Of a stretch of 64,000 bases of DNA, positions 53,076 to 61,194 are shown in pieces. The notes beneath the pieces are model-generated. The model did no database searches and was not told the origin of the DNA. It worked only from the letters and a program-made list of their open reading frames with translations. The DNA is taken from positions 1,612,001-1,676,000 of the forward strand of contig NZ_JBCNLP010000001.1 in the NCBI RefSeq assembly GCF_039595395.1, written 5' to 3'. Source of the stretch: Novosphingobium sp. (GTDB taxonomy: Bacteria > Pseudomonadota > Alphaproteobacteria > Sphingomonadales > Sphingomonadaceae). The position numbers and the translations under genes were made by a program. The first letter of the stretch is position 1, and each line of letters opens with the position of its first letter.

Positions 53076-54287
53076 ATGCATCGTCGTGATCTGTTGAAAG
53101 CTGCCGGAGCAATGGCCCCGCTGGTGGTCGCGGGCCGGGCCTTTGCGGCGCCTGCGGCGGGATCGAACCGGATGCTGCTGGTGTTCCTGCGCGGGGCCTA
53201 TGATGCGGCCAACATCGTCGCGCCGGTGGGCAGCGACTTCTACCATCAGGCGCGCCCCACTCTGGCGCTGGCCAAGCCCAATCCGGCGGACCCACATGCC
53301 GCTTTGCCGCTTGATGGCGACTGGGGGCTGCATCCGGCGCTGAAGGACAGCATCTATCCGCTGTGGCAGGCCAAACAGATCGCCTTTGTGCCCTTTGCCG
53401 GCACCGACGACATGAGCCGCAGCCATTTCGAAACGCAGGATACCATCGAACTGGGGCAGCCCATCGGTGCTTCGCGCAATTTCCGTTCGGGCTTTATGGC
53501 GCGGCTGGCCGATACGCTTGGGCAGGACCGCCCGATCGCCTTTTCCGACCGCGTACCGCTGTGCTTTCAGGGCAGCGCGCATATGGCGGTGCCCAACATC
53601 GCGCTGGCGGGAAATCTCAATGGCGGGATCGATCCGCATCAGGCCCAGCTCATTCAGGCGATGTATCAGGGCGGCGAGATCGACAAGGGTCTCTCGCAGG
53701 CGGTGGCGCAGGGCTTTGCGGTGCGCAGCACCGTGGCCAAATCCCTGTCCGAGGAGATGGTGCAGGCCAATCGCGGCGCCGTGCTGCCCAAGGGTTTTGA
53801 ACTCTCTGCCCGGCGCATTGGCCGCCTGATGCGCGACCAGTACAATCTGGCTTTCGTCGATGTCGGAGGCTGGGACACCCATGTCAATCAAGGCGGCGCG
53901 CAAGGCTATCTGGCCGACCGCATCGGCGAGCTGGGCCGGGGCCTTGCCGGTTTCGTCGAGGAGATCGGGCCCGAGGCATGGCGCAGCACCACGGTGGTGG
54001 TGGTCTCGGAATTTGGCCGCACCTTCCGCGAGAACGGCGACCGGGGCACCGACCATGGCCATGGCAGCGTCTATTGGGTGATGGGTGGCGGTGTGCGCGG
54101 CGGGCGCATGGTCGGCCCGCAGGTGCGCGTTGCCGCCGAGACGCTCAACCAGAGCCGCGATCTGCCTGTGCTGACCGACTATCGCGCTCTGGTGGGCTAT
54201 CTGGCGGGGCGGCAATATGCGCTGGGCGCGGACCGGCTGAATATGGTGTTTCCGGGGGTGAAACCAGCGGGGTTCGATCTGATCTAG
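53076..54287 (+). CDS. DUF1501 family exported protein (Tat-type signal)
   Basis: A 403-residue protein with a twin-arginine motif H-R-R-D-L-L-K at residues 2-8 and a hydrophobic stretch to A-F-A-A-P. The DUF1501 sulfatase-like fold follows (L-L-V-F-L-R-G-A-Y-D-A-A-N-I, G-G-W-D-T-H-V-N-Q-G-G-A, S-E-F-G-R-T-F-R-E-N and T-D-H-G-H-G). Tat export implies folding or cofactor loading in the cytoplasm. Partner of the DUF1800 protein. Its stop codon overlaps the doxX stop on the other strand. Confidence 0.9.
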   Translation: MHRRDLLKAAGAMAPLVVAGRAFAAPAAGSNRMLLVFLRGAYDAANIVAPVGSDFYHQARPTLALAKPNPADPHAALPLDGDWGLHPALKDSIYPLWQAKQIAFVPFAGTDDMSRSHFETQDTIELGQPIGASRNFRSGFMARLADTLGQDRPIAFSDRVPLCFQGSAHMAVPNIALAGNLNGGIDPHQAQLIQAMYQGGEIDKGLSQAVAQGFAVRSTVAKSLSEEMVQANRGAVLPKGFELSARRIGRLMRDQYNLAFVDVGGWDTHVNQGGAQGYLADRIGELGRGLAGFVEEIGPEAWRSTTVVVVSEFGRTFRENGDRGTDHGHGSVYWVMGGGVRGGRMVGPQVRVAAETLNQSRDLPVLTDYRALVGYLAGRQYALGADRLNMVFPGVKPAGFDLI

Positions 54288-54757
54288 CGGCGCCAGATCC
54301 GGGTCAGCAGCCGGTCGACCGAGAAGGGCCCCGGTCCTGTCAGGCACAGGGCAAGGATGGCGGCGATATAGAGCAGGTCGGTCTCATAGCCCGGCTGGCC
54401 GAAATGAGCGCCCGCCGCATCATAGGACATCAGCTTGATCGCGCTGAAACCGTTGGGCCAATGCACCGTGACGGTCGCCACCACCAGCACGGTGATCATC
54501 GGTATGGCTGCCAGCGGCACCAGAGCGCCGATCAGGATGCACAGGCCCCCCAGCAGCTCGACCGCGATGGTGGCATAGCCCAGCAGATGCGGGAAGGGCA
54601 TGCCCATCGCCTGCAGGATGGCGGGGAAAGCATCGGCCCCGCGCGCCAGCTTGGCAAAGCCGTGCTGCATAAAGCCGAAGCCGACGATCAGACGCAGCGG
54701 CAGCGCGGCCCAGTCGCCGGGCAAGGGATAGGTGAGAAGCTTGCGTATATCGATCAT
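54284..54757 (-). CDS. DoxX-family membrane protein of the bufferin locus
   Basis: A 157-residue protein with four transmembrane helices and DoxX features (L-R-L-I-V-G-F-G-F-M-Q-H-G-F-A-K-L, and V-E-L-L-G-G-L-C-I-L-I-G). It occupies the BufD position of bufferin operons: inner-membrane, possibly redox- or metal-linked. It has its own SigF-type promoter copy at 54783-54810, so it is not solely a downstream gene of bufC. A strong G-A-A-G-G-A-G-G site precedes the ATG. Function is not established. Confidence 0.85.
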   Translation of the reverse strand: MIDIRKLLTYPLPGDWAALPLRLIVGFGFMQHGFAKLARGADAFPAILQAMGMPFPHLLGYATIAVELLGGLCILIGALVPLAAIPMITVLVVATVTVHWPNGFSAIKLMSYDAAGAHFGQPGYETDLLYIAAILALCLTGPGPFSVDRLLTRIWRR

Positions 54758-54782
54758 GTGGCGACCTCCTTCTGTTGGAAGG

Positions 54783-54810
54783 GCTACGCGGCGGGGGGAG
54801 CCGCGGTTAC
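54783..54810 (-). promoter_or_regulatory. SigF-type promoter for doxX
   Basis: On the - strand GTAACC (54805-54810), 16 bases, CGTAGC (54783-54788). It matches the boxes before bufA2, sigF and bufA1 but for one base in the -10 (CGTAGC against CGTAAG/CGTAAC). It overlaps the bufC stop codon and lies 26 bases before the doxX ATG. Confidence 0.78.
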
Positions 54811-55559
54811 AAGGGCTGGTCGGAAATCTGCGCGATGATGGCATCGGCAAGCCATTGCGCCAGATAGGTTCCGGCGATCTGGGGGCCTGCTGTCTCACCC
54901 TCGCGCGCGACCAGCATCGTGCAAAGGGCGCCGAAATCGCAGCCCTCTTGCAGGGCTTCCAGAGCGCGGGCCTCGGTGGCTTCCAGCGTGCGGAAGGCCG
55001 GGGTGAAGCCTTCGCGCCAGACCAGTATGGCACCGGGATAAGGCAGTGCCTGAGCGGCAGGCGGGGTTTCGCCCTGTGCGATGGCGGACCAGATGGCCCC
55101 GGCATTGCTGCTGGCGGGAAGCAGCGTGAGAGCCGGGATAAAGCGCAGTCTGGCGCGGTCCCAGTCGATCTCGGCAAGGCTGGCGGGATCGAGCGGCGGA
55201 CTGTCCGGCGCGATAAAGGCTTGCGCCAACGCGCATTCCAGCGCGGCCAGATCGCCGACTTCCGTATCGTGCGGATAAAGGTCGCGCACAGTTTCGGGAA
55301 AGCCCAGCCCATAGGCGTCGAGCGTCCAACTGCCCGGCGGCGAGCGGTCGATATGCTGCGCGGCTGCGGCATCGAAAGCATCATCGCCCAGCCATGCGTG
55401 GAGCGTGGGATAGCTCTCCCGCAGGCAGGCCATCAATTGCGCGCGATAGTTGTTGAGATAGACGCTCAGCCCAGCCTCGCGGTTCGGGGCCTTTAGGGCA
55501 GGCGCCTCCTCGCTGGTCAGCCAGTCGCGCAGGCCGGTTTGCAGGGCGAGTAGCTTCAT
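54807..55559 (-). CDS. bufC: BufC-type protein (DUF2063/HvfC)
   Basis: A 250-residue protein of the HvfC/BufC family. An N-terminal DUF2063-like helical domain (~residues 1-110; L-Q-T-G-L-R-D-W-L, L-S-V-Y-L-N-N-Y-R-A-Q-L-M-A-C-L-R-E-S-Y-P, H-I-D-R-S-P-P) leads a C-terminal half of helical-beta character. BufC works with BufB as the partner of the multinuclear iron oxygenase that modifies bufferin peptides. ATG/TGA overlap with bufB (55556-55559) supports stoichiometric co-translation. Start chosen by that overlap. Confidence 0.88.
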   Translation of the reverse strand: MKLLALQTGLRDWLTSEEAPALKAPNREAGLSVYLNNYRAQLMACLRESYPTLHAWLGDDAFDAAAAQHIDRSPPGSWTLDAYGLGFPETVRDLYPHDTEVGDLAALECALAQAFIAPDSPPLDPASLAEIDWDRARLRFIPALTLLPASSNAGAIWSAIAQGETPPAAQALPYPGAILVWREGFTPAFRTLEATEARALEALQEGCDFGALCTMLVAREGETAGPQIAGTYLAQWLADAIIAQISDQPL

Positions 55560-56386
55560 GCGAGGCTCCATGCCGGAAGCGCGGCAATCTGGCGGGCCAT
55601 GGCCAGTTCATCGAGCAGATCGGCCAGCGGTGGAATATCGTCATCGCGCTCGATCATGGTGGCAACCGGGCCGGTGCGCTCCAGCGCCTGCGCATAGAGC
55701 GACCAGACCGAGATCGGCACGGGCTTGTCATGGGTGTCGATCAGCAGGTCGCGGCCCTGACTGTGCCCAGCCAGATGGATCTGTTTCACCCGCTCCGCCG
55801 GAATGCCCGCCAGATAGGCCAGAGCATCAAAACCATGGTTGGCGGCGCTGACCACGATGTTGTTCACATCCAGCAGCAGATCGCAGCCGGTGCGTGCGCA
55901 GATCTGGTCGAGAAAGGCCCATTCGCTCATCTCGCCATCGAGCGTCAGATAGCTGGAGGGGTTCTCGATCAGCATGGTGCGGCCCAGCGCGTCCTGAGCG
56001 CGATGGATGTTGGCGCAGACCACCTCCAGCGCTTCGAGCGTGTAGGGCAGAGGCAGCAGGTCATGCGAATTGAAGCCGCCGATCCGCGACCAGCTCAGAT
56101 GGTCGGAGACGAACAGGGGCTCGACCGCATCGACCAGCGCGCGCAAGCGGCGCAGATAATCGGCATCGAGCCCATCGGCGGAGCCCAGCGACATGGAGAC
56201 CCCATGCAGCGCCACCGGATGGCGTTCGCGCACCCGGCGCAGCACATCGAGGGGACGGCCGCCCTCCACCATGAAATTCTCGGAAATCACCTCGACGAAA
56301 TCGACTGCCACCGGTGCATCGCCATCGAGGAAATCGCCGTAATGCGGCTTGCGAAGGCCCAGGCCGAAGGTGTGAGAGGTCGCCAT
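55556..56386 (-). CDS. bufB: BufB multinuclear non-haem iron oxidase (DUF692, MNIO)
   Basis: A 276-residue DUF692/MNIO enzyme. The TIM-barrel metal-site motifs are present: F-V-E-V-I-S-E-N-F, L-H-G-V-S-M-S-L-G, V-S-D-H-L-S-W, M-L-I-E-N-P-S-S-Y, L-L-L-D-V-N-N and I-H-L-A-G-H. BufB oxidises cysteines in bufferin precursors to thio-oxazole-type groups that chelate copper. The ATG at 56386 was selected because a CAGGAG site stands seven bases upstream; the ATG two codons earlier is too near it. Confidence 0.92.
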   Translation of the reverse strand: MATSHTFGLGLRKPHYGDFLDGDAPVAVDFVEVISENFMVEGGRPLDVLRRVRERHPVALHGVSMSLGSADGLDADYLRRLRALVDAVEPLFVSDHLSWSRIGGFNSHDLLPLPYTLEALEVVCANIHRAQDALGRTMLIENPSSYLTLDGEMSEWAFLDQICARTGCDLLLDVNNIVVSAANHGFDALAYLAGIPAERVKQIHLAGHSQGRDLLIDTHDKPVPISVWSLYAQALERTGPVATMIERDDDIPPLADLLDELAMARQIAALPAWSLA

Positions 56387-56440
56387 GCCCATGCTCCTGA
56401 AAAGCGGCCCGACCACCCCCGAGGCAGCCGGGCCAATCCG

Positions 56441-56707
56441 TTACTTCGGCGCGGTCAGGCTGCCGCCGTCGGCCTTGCACTGCTTGGCGGTTTCGGTCTT
56501 GAAGCCCTGGCCCTTGCAGTCGTTCATGCCCTTGCAGTCATGGCCCGCCGACTTGCAGTCCGACTGGCCCTTGCAGGCATTCACGCCATAGCAGGCGGCC
56601 TTCACGGCGCCGGTCTTGGCAAGGGCAGGGGTGGAGGTGGCGGCACCCGACAGCGCGAGAAGCGCGGCGGCGGCGGCAAAGCTGACGGCGGATTTGGAAG
56701 CGGTCAT
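56441..56707 (-). CDS. bufA2: Bufferin precursor BufA2 (metallophore RiPP)
   Basis: An 88-residue peptide with a signal peptide (S-F-A-A-A-A-A-L-L-A-L-S ... A-L-A). Its short mature part carries six cysteines (C39, C45, C51, C58, C64, C77) mostly in C-K-G/C-K-S motifs, beginning with A-A-C-Y-G-V-N-A-C-K-G. BufA2-type bufferins are periplasmic copper-binding ribosomal peptides modified by BufB/BufC before Sec export. It lies 54 bases upstream of bufB, with its own SigF-type promoter (56749-56776). Confidence 0.9.
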   Translation of the reverse strand: MTASKSAVSFAAAAALLALSGAATSTPALAKTGAVKAACYGVNACKGQSDCKSAGHDCKGMNDCKGQGFKTETAKQCKADGGSLTAPK

Positions 56708-56748
56708 CGTGATCTCCTGAACGAGAGTTTTGCCCTGTTGGCATCCCT

Positions 56749-56776
56749 CTTACGCAGGGGGGCGCGGTTTGGTTAC
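56749..56776 (-). promoter_or_regulatory. SigF-type promoter for bufA2-bufB-bufC
   Basis: On the - strand GTAACC (56771-56776), 16 bases, CGTAAG (56749-56754). The predicted transcript start is ~35 bases before the bufA2 ATG and five bases past the nrsF stop. It is the same -35/-10 pair and spacing as at 58064-58091. Confidence 0.85.
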
Positions 56777-56781
56777 ACCGC

Positions 56782-57438
56782 TTACCAGCGCATCAATTTC
56801 GGGCCCAGCAAGGCGCCGATGCCCGCTGCCAGAAGAATGCCAAGGCTGTACCAGGTGAGCACGAAAATCGCCGAAACCTCGGGGCAGTGCAGGCAATAGA
56901 TAGTTGCCGCCCAGGCCCCCGCCGCCAGACCCGCCACGGCGCCCGCCTCACGCAACCGCGTGGGCGCCATGCGGCGGAAGGACCACAGCAGGCCAATAAA
57001 GATCGGCATGGCCAAGGTCAGCACCAGCCATGGGCAGACCTTCCAGCTCGCCCCCAGCCACATCGCCAGCCAGTCGCGCGAGGGGGTATAGGCCAGCTCG
57101 CCAATGCCGATCCCGGCGAGCAGCAGCACCGGCACGCTCAGCCACCACAGGCCGCGCAGGCTCTGCGGGTTGGGCCGCGCCAGACGCAGCACCGCCATCA
57201 CCGAACCGACGCCCAGAGAAACGGTGTAGGTCCATTTCATCCAGAAGGAGAAGCCGTGCATGGCGGCATGCAGATCGGGCCGGATGCCCAGCACACCGGC
57301 CACCAGCAGCGCCGTCACCAGCGCGCCTGCCACCATGCCCAGAGCAAGACGGCGGCCCAGAGTGCCGCGCGGCACTGGCGGCACATTGCGACTGAGCGAA
57401 CGGATCAGATCATCGGTGTTCATGTCCCGGTTTTTCAT
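56782..57438 (-). CDS. nrsF: NrsF-family anti-sigma factor (DUF1109)
   Basis: A 218-residue six-helix membrane protein of the NrsF/DUF1109 family, which holds its cognate SigF-type ECF sigma factor at the membrane until metal or oxidative stress. Cysteines C135 and the C182-x-x-C185 pair correspond in position to the cysteines needed for sensing in Caulobacter NrsF. The start overlaps the sigF stop (ATGA, 57435-57438), so sigma and anti-sigma are translationally coupled. Confidence 0.9.
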   Translation of the reverse strand: MKNRDMNTDDLIRSLSRNVPPVPRGTLGRRLALGMVAGALVTALLVAGVLGIRPDLHAAMHGFSFWMKWTYTVSLGVGSVMAVLRLARPNPQSLRGLWWLSVPVLLLAGIGIGELAYTPSRDWLAMWLGASWKVCPWLVLTLAMPIFIGLLWSFRRMAPTRLREAGAVAGLAAGAWAATIYCLHCPEVSAIFVLTWYSLGILLAAGIGALLGPKLMRW

Positions 57439-57974
57439 GGGCGCTCTCCCCGCAGGCGGGCGGCCAGCGTCTTGAGACCACGGTGGACGGATACTTTCAC
57501 GTCGGATTCTCCAAGACCGGCCTTTTCGGCCGCTTCGGCAATGCTCAGCCCCTCGACCTGCGTTTCGCGGATGGCGCGCGCCTGTTTGGGCGACAGGGTG
57601 GACAGCAGGGCCTCGACATCCATGCGGGCGGACAGGGCCTCCTCGAAGCCTTCAGCCATCAGGATGGTTTCGACATCCTCGATGGGGACCGAAAGCTTGC
57701 GGCGGCGCACATGATCGATCAGCCGGTAGCGCGCAATGGCATAGAGCCAGGCGGTAAAGGGCCGGTCGCGGTCATAGGTGGCGCGCTTGCCATGGACCGA
57801 GATCAGCGTTTCCTGCACCAGATCCTCGACATCGCTGTCCGCGTCGCGCATCCGGCGGCGGTAGAAGGAGGTCAGCAGCGGGACCAGAGCGCGCAGCAGC
57901 AGCTCATGCGCGACAGCATCGCCGCCTAGCCCCGCGATCATCCATGCCTTCAACTGTGCTTCGCTTGCCTGCAT
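57435..57974 (-). CDS. sigF: ECF sigma factor SigF-like
   Basis: A 179-residue ECF-type sigma factor. Region 2 (~residues 18-90; D-S-D-V-E-D-L-V-Q-E-T-L-I-S-V-H, Y-D-R-D-R-P-F-T-A-W-L-Y-A-I-A) and region 4 (~118-170; L-S-P-K-Q-A-R-A-I-R-E, V-E-G-L-S-I-A-E-A-A, V-K-V-S-V-H-R-G-L-K) are present, without an extra domain. With NrsF and four identical promoter boxes around it, it is the regulator of the bufferin genes and itself. The ATG at 57974 was chosen because upstream codons are unconserved and the promoter lies there. Confidence 0.92.
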   Translation of the reverse strand: MQASEAQLKAWMIAGLGGDAVAHELLLRALVPLLTSFYRRRMRDADSDVEDLVQETLISVHGKRATYDRDRPFTAWLYAIARYRLIDHVRRRKLSVPIEDVETILMAEGFEEALSARMDVEALLSTLSPKQARAIRETQVEGLSIAEAAEKAGLGESDVKVSVHRGLKTLAARLRGERP

Positions 57975-57990
57975 GCGGCCTCCCGCAGGG

Positions 57991-58018
57991 GTTACGCGGC
58001 TGGGTGGAGCATGGTTAC
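57991..58018 (-). promoter_or_regulatory. SigF-type autoregulatory promoter
   Basis: On the - strand GTAACC (58013-58018), 16 bases, CGTAAC (57991-57996), 17 bases upstream of the sigF ATG. The short leader implies a transcript starting close to the start codon. Presence of the box before sigF itself indicates positive autoregulation. Confidence 0.82.
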
Positions 58019-58063
58019 AGCCATTTCGCGCGATGGATGAAAATTTTTCTGCTGATGCCGGGT

Positions 58064-58091
58064 GTAACCGGCACGATCCGGCCTGCGTAAG
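58064..58091 (+). promoter_or_regulatory. SigF-type promoter for bufA1
   Basis: GTAACC (58064-58069), 16 bases, CGTAAG (58086-58091), facing bufA1. The predicted leader to the bufA1 ATG is ~93 bases, longer than those of the other three SigF-controlled genes. It lies back to back with the sigF promoter, separated by ~45 bp. Confidence 0.85.
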
Positions 58092-58190
58092 TCGAGGCAT
58101 GATCCGGTGTTCCCATCAGGCCGGATCGGCGCAAGGCGCTGCCTTTCCGGGGCGCCTTGCGCATCCCCTTTCTTACGCAGGAGACCATCC

Positions 58191-58463
58191 ATGAAGCCTA
58201 CTCACGCCGCTTTCGCCGCCACTCTGGCTCTCACCCTGACTGCCGGGGCCGCCCATGCCGCCGATGGCGCCAAGCAGCCCATGGAAAAATGCTATGGCGT
58301 GGCGCTGGCCGGGCACAATGACTGCAAGGCCGGGGCGGGCACCACCTGCGCGGGCACCTCAAAGGTCAATTATCAGGGTGACGCCTGGAAGCTGGTGAAG
58401 GCGGGCACCTGCACCGCGATCAAGACGCCCAGGGGCATGGGCTCGCTGACCCCCAAGGCCTGA
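58191..58463 (+). CDS. bufA1: Bufferin precursor BufA1 (DUF2282)
   Basis: A 90-residue peptide with a signal peptide (ending A-G-A-A-H-A-A) and the BufA1/DUF2282 core E-K-C-Y-G-V-A-L-A-G-H-N-D-C-K, then T-T-C-A-G-T-S-K-V-N-Y-Q-G and G-T-C. Four cysteines (C34, C45, C53, C74) are as expected for the class. BufA1 peptides chelate copper in the periplasm after thio-oxazole modification. No bufB/bufC copy follows it; it must borrow the enzymes encoded 2 kb away. A GGAGA-type ribosome-binding site precedes the ATG. Confidence 0.9.
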   Translation: MKPTHAAFAATLALTLTAGAAHAADGAKQPMEKCYGVALAGHNDCKAGAGTTCAGTSKVNYQGDAWKLVKAGTCTAIKTPRGMGSLTPKA

Positions 58464-58473
58464 AACGGCTTGC

Positions 58474-58499
58474 GCCGCCGGGAAGGACCACCCGGCGGC
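58474..58499 (+). terminator. Hairpin between bufA1 and the second doxX gene
   Basis: A perfect 9-bp stem GCCGCCGGG/CCCGGCGGC (58474-58482/58491-58499) with an 8-base loop and no T-run. It probably tempers readthrough or protects the bufA1 message so that the peptide is made in excess over DoxX. Confidence 0.55.
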
Positions 58500-58525
58500 G
58501 GTCCCCCTGATCGAAAGGGCCGCAC

Positions 58526-58972
58526 ATGATATCGCCGCTTTCCCTTTATCGCCGGGCCTGTGCCGGGGCGAACCGCCTGATCCCCGAGGCTGCGTTGCTG
58601 CTTGTCGCGCGGCTGGGCATTGCTGCCGTCTTTTTCCTCTCGGGCCGCACCAAGGTGGAGGGGCTGCTGACCATCACCGATGCGACCTATGAGCTGTTCC
58701 GCACCGATTATGCGCTGCCCTTTGCCGACCCGGTGGTGGCCGCGCATATGGCCACCTATTCCGAGCATCTGTTCCCCATCCTGCTGGTGCTGGGTCTGTT
58801 CACCCGCCCCGCCGCGCTGGCCCTGCTGGGCATGACCAGCGTGATCGAGATCTTCGTCTATCCCGATGCCTGGCCCACGCATCTGAGCTGGGCCGGATTG
58901 CTGCTGCCGCTGGTGGCACGCGGCGGCGGAGCCTGGTCGCTGGACCGCCTGTTCCGGCTGGAGCAGGCGTGA
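58526..58972 (+). CDS. DoxX-family membrane protein downstream of bufA1
   Basis: A 148-residue four-helix DoxX protein (A-R-L-G-I-A-A-V-F-F-L-S-G-R-T-K-V-E-G, H-L-F-P-I-L-L-V-L-G-L-F-T-R-P-A). Family members neighbour DUF2282 (BufA1) genes in many proteobacteria. It lies 62 bases after bufA1 across a hairpin and its stop directly abuts the convergent TonB-receptor stop. It is distinct from the doxX at 54284, giving the locus two DoxX proteins. Confidence 0.86.
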   Translation: MISPLSLYRRACAGANRLIPEAALLLVARLGIAAVFFLSGRTKVEGLLTITDATYELFRTDYALPFADPVVAAHMATYSEHLFPILLVLGLFTRPAALALLGMTSVIEIFVYPDAWPTHLSWAGLLLPLVARGGGAWSLDRLFRLEQA

Positions 58973-61060
58973 CTACAGCTTCGCGTCGAGCGTGACGCGC
59001 CAGCTACGGGGTGCTCCGGGTGTGGTCCAGACATTGGCATAGCTGCTGGCAGCGTAATGCTTGTCGAAGATGTTATCGAGATCGACCCGCAGATCGACAT
59101 GGCGATTGACCCGCACCGTCGCATTGGCCCGCGCGATGACATAGCCCGGCAGCATATAGCCCGAGGCATAGGGATCGCCGTTGCGCTGCCCGACATAGGT
59201 CACCCCGCCACCCAGCGTCATGCGGCCCCAATCCTGCGCGGCATAGATCGACGCCATATGATTGGGCACATTCGACAGGCGCGTGCCGATCAGCGCGGTG
59301 TTCTTGTCATTCTCCACCGTGGCGTCGAGATAGGTATAGGTCGCGGTGACGAACAGGCCCGAGCGCAGGTTCAGCGTGGCCTCGCTCTCGATCCCGCGAG
59401 AGCGCTGGCGCCCGATCTGCGTCTTGACGAAAGGATCGGAGGCATTGGGGTTGAGCACATTGCGCTTGGTCATGTCGAAGAGCGAGGTCTGGCCGGTCAG
59501 CGCCTTGCCCAGCAGGCTGTATTTCACGCCGATCTCTTTGGACTCGCTCTTTTCGGGATCGAAGGTGCTGATGCCGTCGGACGGGTTGAGGCGGATCGAG
59601 CGGCCCCAACTGGTGTAAAGCGCCAGCCCGCGCGTTGCATTCCACGTCAGCGCCGCGCGCGGGGTGAAGCCCTGATTGCGCGTGTTGAGGTGCAGATCGC
59701 CGCTCAGATGGTTGATCAATTGTTCGCGGAAACTGTTCCAGCGCCCGCCCAGCAGCAGGGTGAAGTCGCCCCGTGTCAGCAGGTCCTGCGCATAGATGCT
59801 CTCGCTGGCGAAGGTGTCGCGGAAGTTCTGATTGGTTGGCATGATGCTGGTCGTTTTGCCATAGGCCGGGTCGAGCGCATCGATGGTCAGGATCGGCGCG
59901 GCGGCGGTGCCGCGTGCCTGAAGCATCAACTGGCTCTGGCCATGGCGCACGCGGTCGGCGCCGAGGCGGATGTCGTTGGCCACGCCCAGCAGGGTGAATT
60001 TGGCGGTCAGTTCGGCGCGGGCGGTCAGATTGTTCCAGTGGAAATCGTGATAGCGCCGGGTGCGTCCGATGGTGCGCCCATCGGGCTGCAACCCGCGCGC
60101 GCCAAAATCGGCCTGCGTCGAAAAGCCCTGAAGGCTGCCCTGCCGCTGCGACAGGCCCAGTTCCAGCGACACCGCATCGCTGAGCGCGGCGAACATGCTG
60201 CCCTGCTGCCAGAAGCTTTTCTGGTCGATCCGCCCATCGCCGGGCTCGCCCAGAAAGGTCCGCCGATCCATGGCCAGCGCATTGCCGCCCAGCGCCACCA
60301 CACCGCGATCGAGCGGCGTGCGGTTGCGCATATATTCGGCCTGATAGAGGAAGCGAAGCTGCTCACTGGGCTTGAAGGCAAGGGAAGGGGCGATCAGTTC
60401 GCGGTTCGAATGGACAGTGTTGCGGAAACTGTCCTTCGCCTCGCTGACGCCGATCAGTCGCGCGCTGATCGTGTCGGTCAGTGCGCCGCCGACATCGCCC
60501 GTCAGGCGCCGATTGTGCCAGCTTCCATAGCTGAGCGAGGCTTGCGCTTCGGTTTTCGTCGGTGGCGCCTTGGTGACGATGTTGAGCGATCCACCCGGCT
60601 CACCCCGACCAGAGAGGGCGGCGGCGGCGCCTTTCAGGAACTCGAAGCGCTCGACCGTGGCGGTGTCGATGGGCGCGTTGTAGCCAAAATTGCTGCTGAA
60701 ACGGTTGACCAGAATATCGGGGCCGCTGTTCTCGTCACCGGCAAAGCCGCGCACCGAATATTTGTCCCACAGCCCGCCGAAATCATTCTGCCGCGCCACA
60801 CCGCCCGCCAGATCGAGCGCATTGTCCAGCCGCGTGGCGCCCAGCTTTTCGAGCATCTGCGCATTCATCACGGTCACGCTCTGCGGATAGTGCAGCGGCG
60901 GGACATGGCTGCCGGTGATGCTGGCACTGGCCTCGCGCAGGCCGGTCACGAGAATGGTGGGTTGATCATTCTCGGCGCCTGTGTCCCCGGCCCATGCCGA
61001 CTGGCCGACAAACCCCATGGGCGTCAGGGCCATGCCCAGACACCAGACGAGACGCTTCAT
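58973..61060 (-). CDS. TonB-dependent siderophore receptor
   Basis: A 695-residue outer-membrane receptor. A signal peptide (M-K-R-L-V-W-C-L-G-M-A-L ... A-W-A) is followed by the plug (~residues 35-165; I-L-V-T-G, P-Q-S-V-T-V-M-N, Y-S-V-R-G-F and R-G-E-P-G-G-S-L-N-I-V-T-K) and a ferrichrome/ferrioxamine-type barrel (FhuA/FpvA-like, I-F-D-K-H-Y near the C-terminus). It imports ferric siderophores with TonB-ExbBD. It neighbours the metal-stress locus but shows no SigF box and no Fur box that I could recognise. Confidence 0.9.
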   Translation of the reverse strand: MKRLVWCLGMALTPMGFVGQSAWAGDTGAENDQPTILVTGLREASASITGSHVPPLHYPQSVTVMNAQMLEKLGATRLDNALDLAGGVARQNDFGGLWDKYSVRGFAGDENSGPDILVNRFSSNFGYNAPIDTATVERFEFLKGAAAALSGRGEPGGSLNIVTKAPPTKTEAQASLSYGSWHNRRLTGDVGGALTDTISARLIGVSEAKDSFRNTVHSNRELIAPSLAFKPSEQLRFLYQAEYMRNRTPLDRGVVALGGNALAMDRRTFLGEPGDGRIDQKSFWQQGSMFAALSDAVSLELGLSQRQGSLQGFSTQADFGARGLQPDGRTIGRTRRYHDFHWNNLTARAELTAKFTLLGVANDIRLGADRVRHGQSQLMLQARGTAAAPILTIDALDPAYGKTTSIMPTNQNFRDTFASESIYAQDLLTRGDFTLLLGGRWNSFREQLINHLSGDLHLNTRNQGFTPRAALTWNATRGLALYTSWGRSIRLNPSDGISTFDPEKSESKEIGVKYSLLGKALTGQTSLFDMTKRNVLNPNASDPFVKTQIGRQRSRGIESEATLNLRSGLFVTATYTYLDATVENDKNTALIGTRLSNVPNHMASIYAAQDWGRMTLGGGVTYVGQRNGDPYASGYMLPGYVIARANATVRVNRHVDLRVDLDNIFDKHYAASSYANVWTTPGAPRSWRVTLDAKL

Positions 61061-61194
61061 TGTTCACTCCTTGCCCCCGCCCGTATCCGGGCCGTCGGCA
61101 CGACCTAATAATGCGTCGCAATAGCCTGGCAAGGGTGAAAGGATCTCAGCAACATTACGATATGCCAATGTTCGCCGGGCTGATCCGCAACGGC

